From assembly GCF_030272615.1 (NCBI RefSeq), contig NC_081413.1:187144669-187208668 (forward strand): a stretch of 64,000 nt of DNA, read 5' to 3'. Of the stretch, positions 1-11,229 are shown in pieces. Within the stretch, counting starts at the first letter, position 1. Each line of letters starts with the position of its first letter. Below the pieces are notes generated by a model. It made no database searches, was not told the origin of the DNA, and saw nothing but the letters and a program-made list of their open reading frames with translations. The translations under genes were made by a program, and so were the position numbers. The DNA comes from Cryptomeria japonica (Eukaryota > Streptophyta > Pinopsida > Cupressales > Cupressaceae).

Positions 1-1884
1 AGTATGTAGATTGAAAGGCAATCAAAAGGAAATTCATTGTAGATCAGTTGGCTGAAGCACCACTTATAGGAGAACATCCACTCATCTAAATTTTCCAGAT
101 AAGGAAATATTCATAGTCATGTCAGCACAACACTGGAAGATATATTTTCATGGGTCATACACTAGGCATGGTTCTAGAGCTGGTATTCTTTTTATCACAC
201 CTCAAGGTGATAGCATCCCAAAGTCATACAGGATCACATTCCCATGCACAAACAATATAGCAGAATATGAGGCCTTAATCACAGGACTCCGAATGGCAGT
301 ATAATGGAACTTGAAGGAGCTACAAGTATATGGTGATTCACAGTTGGCCATCTGACGGGTTAATGATGAATACCAAACTAAGGACGATAAGCTCATTCCT
401 TACAAGAAAATGGTTGATACTTTTAAGGAATTATTCATAGCTATCACCTTTAATCAGATTCCTTAAGAACAAAACAATGTTGCATATGCAATGGCTACAA
501 TAGCCTCCCTTCTTGATCCTCCACATAACTCAACACACTATGAGTTCTTAGTAGAACAACTTTGGATCCTTGCTTATGATATCTCAGAATCTAAGATGGT
601 ATGTCACCTCATGGGTCCTGATTCCTTATGGTATGGTGAGTTTTATGCTTACCTACGCGACCAAATCCTTCCACCAAACCAATCAAACAACCAACAAAAA
701 ACCTTCATATGCCAATCCACCTAATACACCATCATTGCTAAAACCCTATACAGATGAATTCTTGATGGTACTCTCCTCCGATGTTTAGAGAAAGGTGAGG
801 TGACCACAACTTTAGAAGAAGTACATGAAGGTATCTTTGGGGCTCATTCAAGTGGCCCTTCATTAGCTAAAAATATCATGTGGGCATGATACTATTGGTC
901 CTCTATCGAAAAGACTCCTACTACTTTGTTAGAAAGTGAAAGAAGTTCCAAGTACATGGAGATTTGATACATGCACCAGTGCAGGAACTGCAACCCATCA
1001 CAACACCATGGCCCTTTTGTCAGTGGGGACTTGACCTTGTGGTTAAAATGCATCCATCTTCATCCACTGGTCATAAATTCATCATTACTACCACAAAATA
1101 CTTCACAAAGTGGATCGAAGCCATTCCACTCACCCAAGTCACTGGCAAGAAGATCGCCTCATTCATCCTCAATTACATCATTTGTCGGTATGGTGTACCC
1201 ATGTCCATCATCGCAGATAACAAGCTTCCCTTCAAAAATTAGGATGTCAGATAACTCTATGATAAGTTTCATATCCAACAACATTTCTCCACCCCATATT
1301 ACCCATAAGGAAATGGTCAAGCAAAAGCCTCAAACAAGAACATACTAATAATCCTAAAGAAAACAGTCAATGATGACTGTCTTTATTGGCACATTCATCC
1401 AAATCTAGCACTATGGGCATATTGAACTAACATTCGAACCCCTACAGGCACAACCCCATACTCACTTTTATATGGATCAGAGGATATCTTTCCTATTGAG
1501 GTATAATTACCATCCCTATGGATTTCCTTGCACAATTTGATTAATGATGAAGAGTATCGAGTCTCGTGTCTTCAGGACTTGGAACTACCTGATGAGAAGC
1601 AATAGGTTACCTACAATCACCTAAAAGCATATCATCAGCGCATGAGAAGAAGATACAATCACAAGGTCAAACCTCACACATTTGAGGTAGGAGATCTTGT
1701 TCTCAGAGAGAATCCTCACAATCAACCAAATAGAGAACACTAGGGAAAATTTGAATCCAATTGGCTAGGTCCATATGTCATCACTGCATTCTTTAGGTAT
1801 GGGGCATATCAGTTAGCAACATTATAAGGAGAACCACTGGTAGATCCAATCAACAACATGCATCTCAAAAAGTTCCATACATAA
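1..1884 (+). pseudogene. Ty3/gypsy pol remnant (RNase H + integrase)
   Basis: Translated pieces in shifting frames match the C-terminal half of a plant Ty3/gypsy polyprotein. The RNase H part is at about 119-480 (WKIYFHGSYTRHG, NNIAEYEALITGL, ELQVYGDSQLAI). The integrase core is at about 964-1340 (WGLDLV with the first Asp, IIADNKLPFKN with the second Asp, then STPYYP and GNGQAKASNK). The C-terminal GPY/F-like part is at about 1740-1800 (NWLGPYVI). The catalytic Glu expected in the third motif reads Lys (QAKAS), and the zinc-binding HHCC region around 890-960 is unrecognisable. There are many in-frame stops and at least two frameshifts, so this is a dead copy. The window edge cuts off its 5' part (protease, reverse transcriptase). 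No host gene is involved. The family assignment is firm; the lineage within Ty3/gypsy is not determined. Confidence 0.9.
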
Positions 1885-2815
1885 GCAGTATAGAGCATCA
1901 GGCTCATCAAATATCAAAAAATACAAAAAACATTCAGAAAAAGTCTTGAAAAAAATTACCACAAAAATAATAATAATAAAAAAATAAAAAATAAAATCAA
2001 GAAAATAGAAAAGAAAAATCATTCATCCAAACGGTGAAACCCACTTTGGTGGCACCTTGGATAAGTATGGTGGTGAAAACCTATCAAACATGTGCTATTC
2101 GTAAAGGTTGCAGCTCCATTGTCTTTCAGACTTGTTGCAATCACATCCATATGCATCCGCTCATAGATCATATCTATCATGGCTTGTTATTGATTTGCAA
2201 TCAAGGTTATTTCCTCATGTGTCCTGCATCATGCTTTCACACGGACAACTAACTGGGTGCAACTTTGTTAACCTAATAATGGGAGTGGATTCTAAATATT
2301 GGGGATTCACCGAGTTACTCATTTGAAAATTGTCCTTAGATATAACCAAAAACATTTGAAGTTTTAGAAAGTTCACTCTTATTGTTCTCCTAGCTTGCAT
2401 TGTATGTATACATTCTCAAATTATTTTTTGCATATTAAAAACCCCAAATACTTCTTGCACAAAATAGTATGGACATTGAGAGGGATTTTTCCTATACACG
2501 ATTGAGCTTTGCATGGTCTGTAATCCTTGATTCACAATATTCTTATATAATCCTAAAAGAGTGAAATAATGAAAGAATTTACATTGCAAACTACCAACTC
2601 ATAGCAGACTATACCATAGACCATTAGCCCAACAATCCCCTTAAGGAGCACCAACACAACTATTAAATAACCTGAAGAACCTTAGCAGCACCAGAAATCT
2701 ATATACCCCTCTTCCTAATACATACATGGACCATACATAATTCAAATGTAATTACATAAGATACAGGATGGCAACCGCTCGATTACCTAAATCTACCAAT
2801 TTTTCTATACTTGCA
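1885..2815. other. Non-coding 3' flank of the gypsy remnant
   Basis: This stretch follows the integrase end and probably holds the old element's 3' untranslated part and decayed LTR. It starts with an A-rich run (1915-2010). Short ORFs here (2034-2400) show no recognisable domain and overlap each other on both strands. I see no clear polypurine tract or LTR border. Confidence 0.5.
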
Positions 2816-2820
2816 TCTGA

Positions 2821-3731
2821 TGATGAATAATGATGAATAGTAAATACCCAACAGATACTGAGAGGGGGGGGTGAATCAGTATAGACAAAAACTTCTTAAC
2901 AACTTAAACTGCAAAGACTGCACTAATTGGTAAACAACATCACCGATCTAAATCAAGGCAATATCGGTAAAACACAATGACTGTAAAAGTCATAAACTAG
3001 TAACTTTTGGATCTTCACAAAACCTAATATCTCATTTCCACTTCACCCATATGCTTAAACAAGTAATACATTACAAATATAATAACCACTGGATCAACAT
3101 GCATTACTGCTTAACAAAAAACAGAAAAACATCACATGAAAAAGCATCACACATAACACACTTATTTTTCACGTGGAAACCCAACTGGGAAAAACCATGG
3201 TGGGGATGAATACCCACAAGTTGTTCTTGAACTCTTCTGAAGTTTTCTCTGTTAGTAGCCTAGTCCGGTTAAAGACTTTACAATAGGTTCTGCTAGGAAC
3301 CGATCTTGCTAGGGATCACCTAGTTAAGGGATGGCTAAATACCCAGTTAGAGGTTAAAACCCTGTTAAAGGTTACCTTGTGAGAGGATTTTGAGAGCTCA
3401 ATGATTTTGAGTCACCCTGTTAAAGGATTTACAAAAAGCCTATTAAAGCTACCCGGTAAAGGGATTTTCCAACTGCTGAAATGGTTAGAAGTCAACAGGT
3501 AATACACTGATCTGATAACAACACTCAATGCCAAGGCAAATCCACTTCAGTTCCTTTACATCTGCAATTACACTCTGCAGGTATCTACTCACTTCTCTGG
3601 TCTGGCAAGAATCGCCTCACATACAATCATTTGCCAACTTCAAATGAGAAATATCATCGACCTTATAAACAACAATTAGGTCGGTAGCCAAAACCTAAAA
3701 CCCTAAGCATCTAGATTCACAATATAGTCGG
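2821..3731 (-). repeat. Solo LTR, part 1 (split by a later insertion)
   Basis: This LTR lies in minus orientation and continues at 10466-11055. It starts TGATGAATAATG on the plus strand and ends TGTGCCAACA at 11055. The 5-bp TCTGA directly before it (2816-2820) is repeated exactly after it (11056-11060), which is the target-site duplication of a single LTR. It contains the G-run block near 2865 and the CACGTGGAAACCC...GGGAAAAACCA block near 3170-3200. Both blocks recur in the other LTRs of this window (4300-4500, 29120-29310). Total length without the insertion is about 1.5 kb. No ORF. The LTR-RT at 3732-10460 landed inside it, so this LTR is the older of the two. Confidence 0.75.
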
Positions 3732-4525
3732 TGTTGGCAAATGCACACTCCAATCAGAAATTGTAGGTGATTGAAGGTATTGTCATTGATGGCAACCTTA
3801 CAATCATGTGATATTGGCAGGCAGACACAGGCACCGGCACCAACAGACTCCACACCGGCATACAGATCACCGGCACCGAAAAGGAAGATTTTCAACACCT
3901 TGGCCGGCAACAATTTTGTATAAATGTATTTTGTAATTAATTGTAAAATCTTTTGTAAGCTGACATGGTGGATTGTAATATGACTCATATATGTATGAGA
4001 TCATTGTAGATCATTTAAGAGAATATAGATGCAAGGAATATAGCATACCTAATGTGCGAGTTATTAGGTTAAGGGTTTATGTATATTGTAGAGCTTAAAC
4101 CGGTACTAAATCTAGCATAGAAGATATTGATCTAAATCAGTACAAGACATTGGATTAGTATAATCCATTTTTGTAAGTCAGTGTGACTTCTTTTGTAATT
4201 GAGCAGTGAGCTCTAGGCACTTGGCCTTCCTGCATGTGCAGGCCCCTATTGTAAGTAGTAATATTCTCTTATTGGCCAGTAAGTGAATATTGTGGGTCAC
4301 AAATCCCACCCAGGTTTTTCCCACACTGGGTTTCCTCATTAAAACATTGTGTTATGGTGTGCTTTTCATGTTGTGGTTGTTATTCTTATTTGCTGCATTA
4401 TTTTTGGTTTACCGGTACATAGTTTTAATATGCTTTTCATGTTATAAATGAAGAAAACTCATATACTAGTCAGATACTGATTCACCCCCCCCCCCCCCCT
4501 CTCAATATCTCTGGGAATCCTAACA
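3732..4525 (+). repeat. 5' LTR of the 6.7-kb element
   Basis: Starts TGTTGGCAAATG and ends GGAATCCTAACA. It should hold the element's promoter and the start of its RNA. It contains a C-tract of about 14 bases near 4486-4499 that is only about 7 bases in the right copy. It also has about 22 bp near 4175-4196 missing from the right LTR; the missing piece is flanked by the short repeat TTTTGTAA, so slippage or microhomology deletion is likely. Confidence 0.85.
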
Positions 4526-4527
4526 AT

Positions 4528-4539
4528 TGGTATCAGAGC
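4528..4539 (+). other. Primer binding site, initiator Met tRNA type
   Basis: TGGTATCAGAGC lies two bases after the LTR end. It is complementary to the 3' end of plant initiator methionine tRNA, the usual primer for plant copia and many gypsy elements. It also fixes the left LTR boundary. Confidence 0.85.
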
Positions 4540-4596
4540 TTGGTCCTCTATTTTCAAAAGCCTAATAGCTTGAGGAAGATCTTGTCACCGATAGAG

Positions 4597-5634
4597 ATGG
4601 AAAATTTGAGAAAGCAATTGGAAACAACTCTTTCAGACTATGATGCAGAAAAAGTAAAGAATATCAAACTTGAGGATGATCTGAACGCTGCTCAGGATAT
4701 TATTCGAGGACTTCAAGAAAATTTCACTAAAGCAAGGAATAAAAGAAGAGAACTTTGTGAGAAGATGCAGAATGAGGAAGATGAAAAGGAAACTCTTAAT
4801 GATCTGGTGAACCAACTGAGACAAGATAACTGTACAATGAAGAATGAGATGCAAGATATGACTATGAGATTTTGTAAAGAAATTGAAGATAGAAAGAAGA
4901 ATGAAGATGACTTGGCTAGAAGACTAAATGATGCTGGAAATGAAAACACAAGACTCAGTCATGAAAATGATATGTTGAAGACAAATTTGATGCATACACA
5001 AAATGACAGAACTAAACTCATAAGACAAAAAAGAATCTTGGAGAATGAACTGACTGTTGCAAACCAACATAAGGAGAAATTCAAGAAAAGTTCAGAAGAA
5101 CTTGTTGACATGCTGAAGAATCAGAAACCTAATGGTGATACAAATGGCCTTGGCTTTGAAGCTGGTGAAAGCTCCGATACTGCAGACAATCATGATCATA
5201 ACAAACCGGTAAGACAACCTAATGCTTACAAATTTAATGGGAAATACTTTAACTGTAACAAGTATGGTCATAGAGAAAATCAGTGTAGATCTAGAAATTA
5301 TCAGAACACTAATACACCCACCGGTAAATGTTCTAAATGCAACAAAGTTGGTCATATTTTAGAAAATTACAGAATGAATGTAAGATGTTATGCTTGTGGA
5401 AGATTTGGACACTTATCTAATCAATGTAGAACACGTACTGGCATAGGATATGGGAAAGCTATTCAGAAAAACAATGCGACTTGTTATGCTTGTAACAAAA
5501 TTGGACATATTGCAAAATTTTGTAGAAATAAGACCCCATCGGCAAATAACAAAGGTCTTAGTTTGAAGGGTAAAGAAAAGGTTGAAGAGGTAAAGCAAGA
5601 ATTATCAAAACAATGGATCAGAAGGTCAGATTAG
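4597..5634 (+). CDS. Gag-like protein: coiled coil plus four zinc knuckles
   Basis: The ATG at 4597 (MENLRKQL) is chosen because the frame upstream only opens on a TTG inside the primer-site region; the product is 345 aa. Residues 1 to about 185 are charged heptad-type sequence rich in E, K, N and L, with no Pro, typical of a long coiled coil. Four CCHC knuckles follow at residues 217, 245, 264 and 296. Knuckles 3 (CYACGRFGHLSNQC) and 4 (CYACNKIGHIAKFC) are complete. Knuckle 1 has Tyr in place of its first Cys and knuckle 2 has Tyr in place of its last Cys. The C-terminus is Lys-rich. The expected role is RNA packaging and particle assembly. An N-terminal coiled coil instead of the usual plant copia Gag fold is unusual. 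The frame stays readable for about 25 codons past the stop, to about 5710, so the stop may be a late mutation. Confidence 0.75.
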   Translation: MENLRKQLETTLSDYDAEKVKNIKLEDDLNAAQDIIRGLQENFTKARNKRRELCEKMQNEEDEKETLNDLVNQLRQDNCTMKNEMQDMTMRFCKEIEDRKKNEDDLARRLNDAGNENTRLSHENDMLKTNLMHTQNDRTKLIRQKRILENELTVANQHKEKFKKSSEELVDMLKNQKPNGDTNGLGFEAGESSDTADNHDHNKPVRQPNAYKFNGKYFNCNKYGHRENQCRSRNYQNTNTPTGKCSKCNKVGHILENYRMNVRCYACGRFGHLSNQCRTRTGIGYGKAIQKNNATCYACNKIGHIAKFCRNKTPSANNKGLSLKGKEKVEEVKQELSKQWIRRSD

Positions 5635-6015
5635 AATATTGATGGGAATAATCCTCCACCGGTGGAACAGAGGATCACTCCACCAACAGGAGACTCTTCA
5701 TCTAACTAAAGAAAAATCCTTTGGGGGTTTAGCAACAAACTAAAAAATATTCTATCATACACTCGGTTGATGGTGAGAAGTTGAAATTACTTCTTTACTG
5801 GCAGATAAGTTAAGTTGTGACTTAACCAGCAAGCATTAAATTTGGTAGTTGATGAAAAGAACATTATAAAGCAAGTGTTTTGGCTCTTTCTTTCATTCAC
5901 CAAGCATTCAAATCTTCGAGAGTGCAAAAATTCCGGAGCGAAGGCATTCTTAGCGAAGAAGAAAAGCAGTTCATCCAAGCAATCATCCCTAAGGCAGATT
6001 GAGGTATTTATAAAC
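5635..6015 (+). other. Spacer between Gag ORF and second ORF
   Basis: After the Gag stop an open piece (NNPPPVEQRITPPTGDSS) runs to about 5710, probably the former Gag C-terminus. The rest up to the ATG at 6016 has stops in all frames and may be leader for the second ORF. An ORF in frame from 5842 continues into that ATG without a stop, so the true start could lie upstream. Confidence 0.45.
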
Positions 6016-9000
6016 ATGGCATCTTCCTCTGTTCGTGAATTTATAGAAAACCCTACTGTAATTGAGGTTATCAAGTGCCCTAGACTCGTTTTTAAGATTG
6101 TTCCCGAAATAGCTAAGAAAGATGATAACATAGGTGCATTCTCTCAAATTCCTAAAGGAGTAGTATATGTTGAAGATCCTAGAATATACATACTGTCATA
6201 TAGAGGAATTAGGAGATGATGAGATCAAGAAAATGTATAACACTGTGATTTGTGATGAAAATGGCAATGTCAAGCCGGAACACAAGGTAGTAGATACCCT
6301 AGGTTTTCTGCATATTCTTAGCATTCCTGATTTTCCTAAAGATGTGATAAGAATAGTCTTAAGAAGAGTCCATGGTGAATTCTTCTGGTTAGATTCGATT
6401 CATAAAATCATAAAGGAATCTGTTAAAGCAATAACAGGGTTACCTTCCACCGGTAGCCAACCTGACAGAACTAAAAGGGTCTCAAATGACACAGTGATAG
6501 ATCTAACCGGTGCAACATATAACAAAAGGTCTCTAAGGGTAAATAATGTAAAGGACATCAATGTCAGTTTTATCAGTATGATCTTAGGTTACAAAGCCAC
6601 ACATGCAAATAGGTTGAACTCAGTTTCTAACCTATGTATTAAAAGTGCATATGACATGGTAAATGATAATGCTAGAATAGATGTGTATGAATGGGTCAAA
6701 GATGAATTAATAGACAATCTAAAGAAGATTAAAGGAGATAAGAAAGGAACCTTTAGATTTGGAAATTTGCTTGTTTGTTTAATGTTGTATATTACTAAAC
6801 AAGTACCCGGTATTGGTAGAAAATATTTTGGCTTTGATATACTAGTAGGAAAGCAACTATTAGATCTATCAAACAACATGGGAGAAAACAGAGAGAAAAA
6901 CATAAATGAGCATTGTCAAGCATTAAAGGCTCAAATGAAAACAAGAGTAAGACTGTCACAGGCAATTATGGATAAATGCCAGAAGGAAATATGTTTTGTA
7001 AGTAAGAAAGATGAAATCTGGATGGAGGCAGTTGTCCCTAGAACTATTTGGGTAACTGAAATGGGCTATGAAACAGATGATAATATCATAGAAACTTATG
7101 CAAAAGCCCTCCTTGAAGCACCAAAGGAACCCACTGAGAAAGTCTTTGGAAATGCAGAAACAATTGAAAGTGGAATTCAGTCAAGAAAAAGGGTTAAGAA
7201 GGTTGAAGAAACAGTAAGGAAAGGAACCCAATAGGCAAAGACAATTAAGGAAGATGTTTTGAAACAAACTGGTATAAAAGAAAGTGAGATGGAAGGACTT
7301 CAACCAGAAGCTCATCTTTCACTAGTTGGAACTTCCTCTGAGAGTGATATGCCAGCAGTATTCAAAAGGGTAGAAAGGAAAAGAAAACCCTCATCGGTAC
7401 CCTCACCCACTCCTAGAAAAACAAGACAAAAGCAACAGGCAGTGAGGCCTCCAGTGAACAAGTTAACTCCTAAGAAGAAGAAGAAGGTAAAACAAGATAT
7501 TGCTCCACTAGATAAACTCTTAAGTGAAATAACTGAAGATGGAAATTTGAAAAACAGTAGCAAAATATACAACACACTATCTGTTGATGACAAAGAAAGC
7601 ATAGAGAACAATGTAATTTTACACTTAGACATCTACAAGAAATTCTTGATGGAAATTGTTGATGAAATACCAAACGATTTATATAGAAGATTAGAAGCCA
7701 AAAGGGTAGCCATTGTTGAGCTGGATAAGAAAATAAAAATTGAAAAATTACTTGTAGTGCATCCAGTTAACTCACCTGATGAAATAGACAAATTAATCAG
7801 TGAGGCTAACCGGACAGTGTTTTCAACTGCTCATCGGCCTATAGCACTAATGGTAGGTAGAGTAAATGAAGTCTCTGAGGAAACAACAGATGCATGGGAC
7901 ATATTCTTTGTAGAAAATAAAAACAAGAAGAGCTACTAAGACCTAAAACCATCAGGGTATACCAAAAGGACAGCGATAAGAGAAAAGGTACGGTAGGTGG
8001 ACCTCCAAGCCTTAAAATAACTGATAATGTGCTCCCACCTCTTACTGATACTCCACCGGCACATACTACAGACAATCAACCGGCCACTAAGAGTATGGAG
8101 ACTCCTCTAGAGGATACTAATCCTAAGTCCAAAATTTTGTACACTATAAATATAGACACACAAGAAGTAAATATTGTGGTTGATAGAGAAACCACTGAGG
8201 ATAAGAAGGAAGAAGTGACTACTGAGTCACTGGCTATAGATATTGAGGTTGAGGTTAATAACACCATAAACATAAGCTCAGAAAAACCTACTCTAACAGA
8301 GCAACCGACAGAGGACACCACTGGTAAAACATTAGAAGAACCGATAGATAAAACTAAAAAACACTTAGGAGAACCAAAAATAGACAGTGTAGAGATACAA
8401 ACTGAGAAACCAGAAGTGCATACAGAGACACAGATTGAGAAACCAGTTGTTGAGAGCTCAGATAAACTCTCTGAGACACAGATGGAGAAACCAGAATAGA
8501 AACAAGTTGAGAGTCAAGTTCCGATAGAGACAGTGCCACCGGCTAAAAGTCAAAGGCCTAAACCTTTGCTAGTAGAAATGCAAACACAAATTGACCTACC
8601 AGAGGTTGAATCAAGCAAGGTAATTACTACAATCGGCAGCATGGATATTGTGAAAATAGTTGGACAAACATCTGGTACTTCAATAGCATAATTTTGACCT
8701 ACAAATGTGACAGAGGTCTTATCGGATTCAATAAAGAAGATCACAGAGTGCAATGCACAAGCCTATAAGGCTATAGATGATACAATCCCTATTCTTAAAT
8801 TGATAGTACCTAAATGCATTGTGAATAATAAGGATTCTTTAGGTCAACTAGACACATTGTCTAAGTTCATCACCGACAACATTTTGATAGTTGATCAAAT
8901 AAATGAGGATACATTTAAGGAAAGAATGATTAAAGAAAAAGAGACATTATTCGAGGAAATTGTGAAGAAGAACAAGGCGAAAATGGACACCTTATTACCA

Positions 9001-9297
9001 GATCTAGGAAAAACAATTTTGAATTTTAAGAAAATGTATAGGGATACTTGCAAAATAGACATCTTGACACAGGATATAGATTCAGAGATCAGCAAAATTC
9101 AAACTGAAATAAACAATGTTGCTGACAATCTGATAGGTACATTCGAATCATTTTTGGAGATAGAAAAGAAAATTGCAGATCTAGAAGAGAAAATTGAGAA
9201 GTTAGAGAAGGACAAAGAGAAAGTTAAGGATAAGGCAAAGAGCTTAAAATGTAAACTTGGTCCAAAACTAGACTACCTCATTTCTTTGAGAAAATAA
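6016..9297 (+). pseudogene. Second long ORF of the LTR element, function unknown
   Basis: Consecutive open pieces make one broken reading unit of about 1,090 codons: 6016 to about 6195 (frame of MASSSVREFIENPT), about 6195-7939 in the +1 frame with a TAG at 7232-7234, then about 7990-9297 in a third segment with stops at 8497-8499 and near 8689-8697. The first part (about 6190-7230) is a compact fold-like region with GEFFWLDSIHK, AITGLPSTGS, RVSNDTVIDL, FRFGNLLVCLMLYITKQ and FDILVGKQLL. The middle is basic (KKKKKVKQD). Then comes a Glu/Thr/Pro-rich repetitive region (TEKPEVHTETQIEKPVVE). The end is a coiled coil (about 9130-9270, LEEKIEKLEKDKEKVKDK). No enzyme motif of a retroelement is present. 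The front domain resembles parts of the LINE third ORF and of proteins B and C in this window, and perhaps the plant transposon protein domains known from other plant elements. That relation is inferred by eye. Confidence 0.6.
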
Positions 9298-9696
9298 ATT
9301 TATGAGGCTTTGGTTCCCGGACTTAAGACACCAGAAGAGAAAATGCACATACTCACTGGTATAGTTTAGAGAACACAAGAGGCATTACAAGAAAACAAAA
9401 GATTCAGCGACAGTTTAAATCTAGTTTTGGCAGATATATTCTAGATTGTAACCCACCGGTTACAAAAATCTAGGCAGGAACCACACTCCACTGACATCGA
9501 ATGACAACCTTTGCCATTGATGGAAAAGGGGGAGTAGTGTGATGAGAAAAATGATCAGAATAGGACATCATCAGCTCAGGGGGAGCATACATTTTTGGGC
9601 ACACAGTTTTGGTAAGACAATTTTGGCAAACCATTGTTGGATATATTCTTTTTGGATTTTCTCATGAGTGTTGGCATCAATGCCAAAGGGGGAGAT
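9298..9696 (+). other. 3' untranslated part with polypurine tract
   Basis: No ORF. The tract AAAGGGGGAGAT at 9685-9696 directly precedes the right LTR and would prime plus-strand DNA synthesis. Two similar G-tracts lie upstream at 9524-9534 (AAAAGGGGGAG) and 9579-9585, the first also preceded by TGCCATTGATGG, which resembles the context of the terminal one (ATCAATGCC). Confidence 0.7.
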
Positions 9697-10460
9697 TATT
9701 GGCAAATGCACACTCCAATGAGAAATTGTAGGTGATTGAAGGTATTGTCATTGATGGAAACCTTACAATCATGTGATACCAATAGGCAGACATAGGCACA
9801 ACACAGACAAACTCCACACTGGCATACAGATCACCGACACCAAAAAGGAAGATTGTCGACACCTTGGTCGACAACAATTTTGTATAATTGTATTTTGTAA
9901 TTAATTGTAAAATCTTGTGTAAGATGACATGGCGGATTGTTATATGACTCATATATGTATGAGATCATTGTAGATCATTTAAGAGAATATAGATGCAAGG
10001 AATATAGCAGACCTAATGTGTGAATTATTAGGTTAAGGGTTTATGTATATTGTAGAGCTTAAACCGGTACTGAATCTGGCATAGCAGACATTGATCTAAA
10101 GCAGTACAAGACATTGGATTAGTATAATCCATTTTTGTAATTGAGCAGTGCGCTCTAGGCACTTGGCCTTCCTACATGTGCAGGCCTCTATTGTAAGTAG
10201 TAATATTCTCTTATTGGCCAGTATGTGAATATTGTGGGTCACAAATCCCACCGAGGTTTTTCCCACACTGGGTTTCCTCATTAAAACATTGTGTTATGGT
10301 GTTCTTTTCATGTTGTGGTTGTTATTCTTATTTGTTGCATTATTTCTAGTTTACCGGTACACAGTTTTAATATGCTTTTCATGTTATAAATGGAGAAAAC
10401 TCATATACCGGTCAGATGTTGATTCACCCCCCCCTCTCAGTATCTCTGGGAATCCTAACA
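9697..10460 (+). repeat. 3' LTR of the 6.7-kb element
   Basis: Direct repeat of 3732-4525, ending in the same GGAATCCTAACA. Its first bases read TATTGGC instead of TGTTGGC, so the canonical TG end has been lost by mutation. The repeat contains the block GTGGGTCACAAATCCCACC, which reappears reverse-complemented in the solo LTR 29101-30023, showing a shared LTR ancestry. Confidence 0.85.
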
Positions 10461-10465
10461 GTCAG

Positions 10466-11055
10466 TCCAATCTTGGCCATTCAAACACATTACATAGGGT
10501 AAAACAATCTTGAACAAATCTCAAGACGTTCTTCATTGTTCGTTCTTCATTGCTTCTGGAAGCTGATTACCCATCACGTGTTCTCCACCGTTTACTAGGA
10601 TTTTGCACATTCCCTAGGTAGATAGAATCAATCTTCTTCATGCAAGATCATCAAGGATATTCTTCACACGCACAAGGCTGACATGGCAACACGATCTAAT
10701 CTTCATTTCAATATTAACTCATCACAGGATATCATCGATAGAATCACACAGACTAGGAATGCATCAACCAAAAACCTTGAAGCTAAGACTACCAACCGGT
10801 AGTCATATCAAATGAAACCCCGATACAAACTTTGCATATACCAGTTCACCAACATATCGGTTCTCTTGTTGCATATACCAGTTCATACCATCATACCGGT
10901 TCACTTGTCAGTTCACTTACTTCAATATACCGGTTCATACTCATACTTCAGCATATTGACATCAACCTCAATATATTGGTTCATACATCATCATATTGAC
11001 ATCAATGACAACATACAATCCTACCATGTCATCAAACTTTGCACATGTGCCAACA
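10466..11055 (-). repeat. Solo LTR, part 2
   Basis: Continuation of the LTR at 2821-3731 after the inserted element. It contains several copies of a CCGGTTCA-type motif (10850-10980, e.g. ACCGGTTCACTTG, ATATACCGGTTCATA), probably an internal tandem pattern. It ends TGTGCCAACA followed by the TCTGA target-site duplication. Confidence 0.7.
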
Positions 11056-11229
11056 TCTGACAGCCAATTTTCCTTAGTATTCATCATCCTCCTAAAGGGA
11101 GCCAAGTTATAGTTGATTACCTCAATTCAGAATACCTCCCAAGACTCAGCCAGGAATTTTTCCTTCCTCTTTCTCTCCATATTCAACCTTTCGATCTCCT
11201 TCCTCAACTTCAGGATCTTCTTCTTCATC

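Larger units (their letters stand above)
3732..10460 (+). mobile_element. 6.7-kb LTR retrotransposon lacking a recognisable pol
   Basis: Two direct repeats, 3732-4525 and 9697-10460, bound the element. The left LTR runs TGTTGGC...CCTAACA; the right begins TATTGGC. A Met-tRNA-type primer site follows the left LTR, and the polypurine tract AAAGGGGGAGAT precedes the right LTR. Flanking pentamers GTCGG (3727-3731) and GTCAG (10461-10465) differ at one base and are taken as the target-site duplication. The internal region encodes a coiled-coil plus CCHC Gag-like protein and then a second, broken long ORF. I see no protease DSG/DTG motif, integrase HHCC or DDE, reverse transcriptase YxDD, or RNase H. 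The element therefore looks non-autonomous (Gag-only type) and would depend on another element for enzymes. The LTRs differ by many substitutions and an indel of about 22 bp, so it is not recent. It sits inside the minus-strand solo LTR 2821-11055. Confidence 0.85.

Noticed and set aside
4540-4596. Upstream start of the Gag ORF at 4540
   Set aside because: The first codon is TTG and lies at the end of the primer binding site; the ATG at 4597 is the first normal start.
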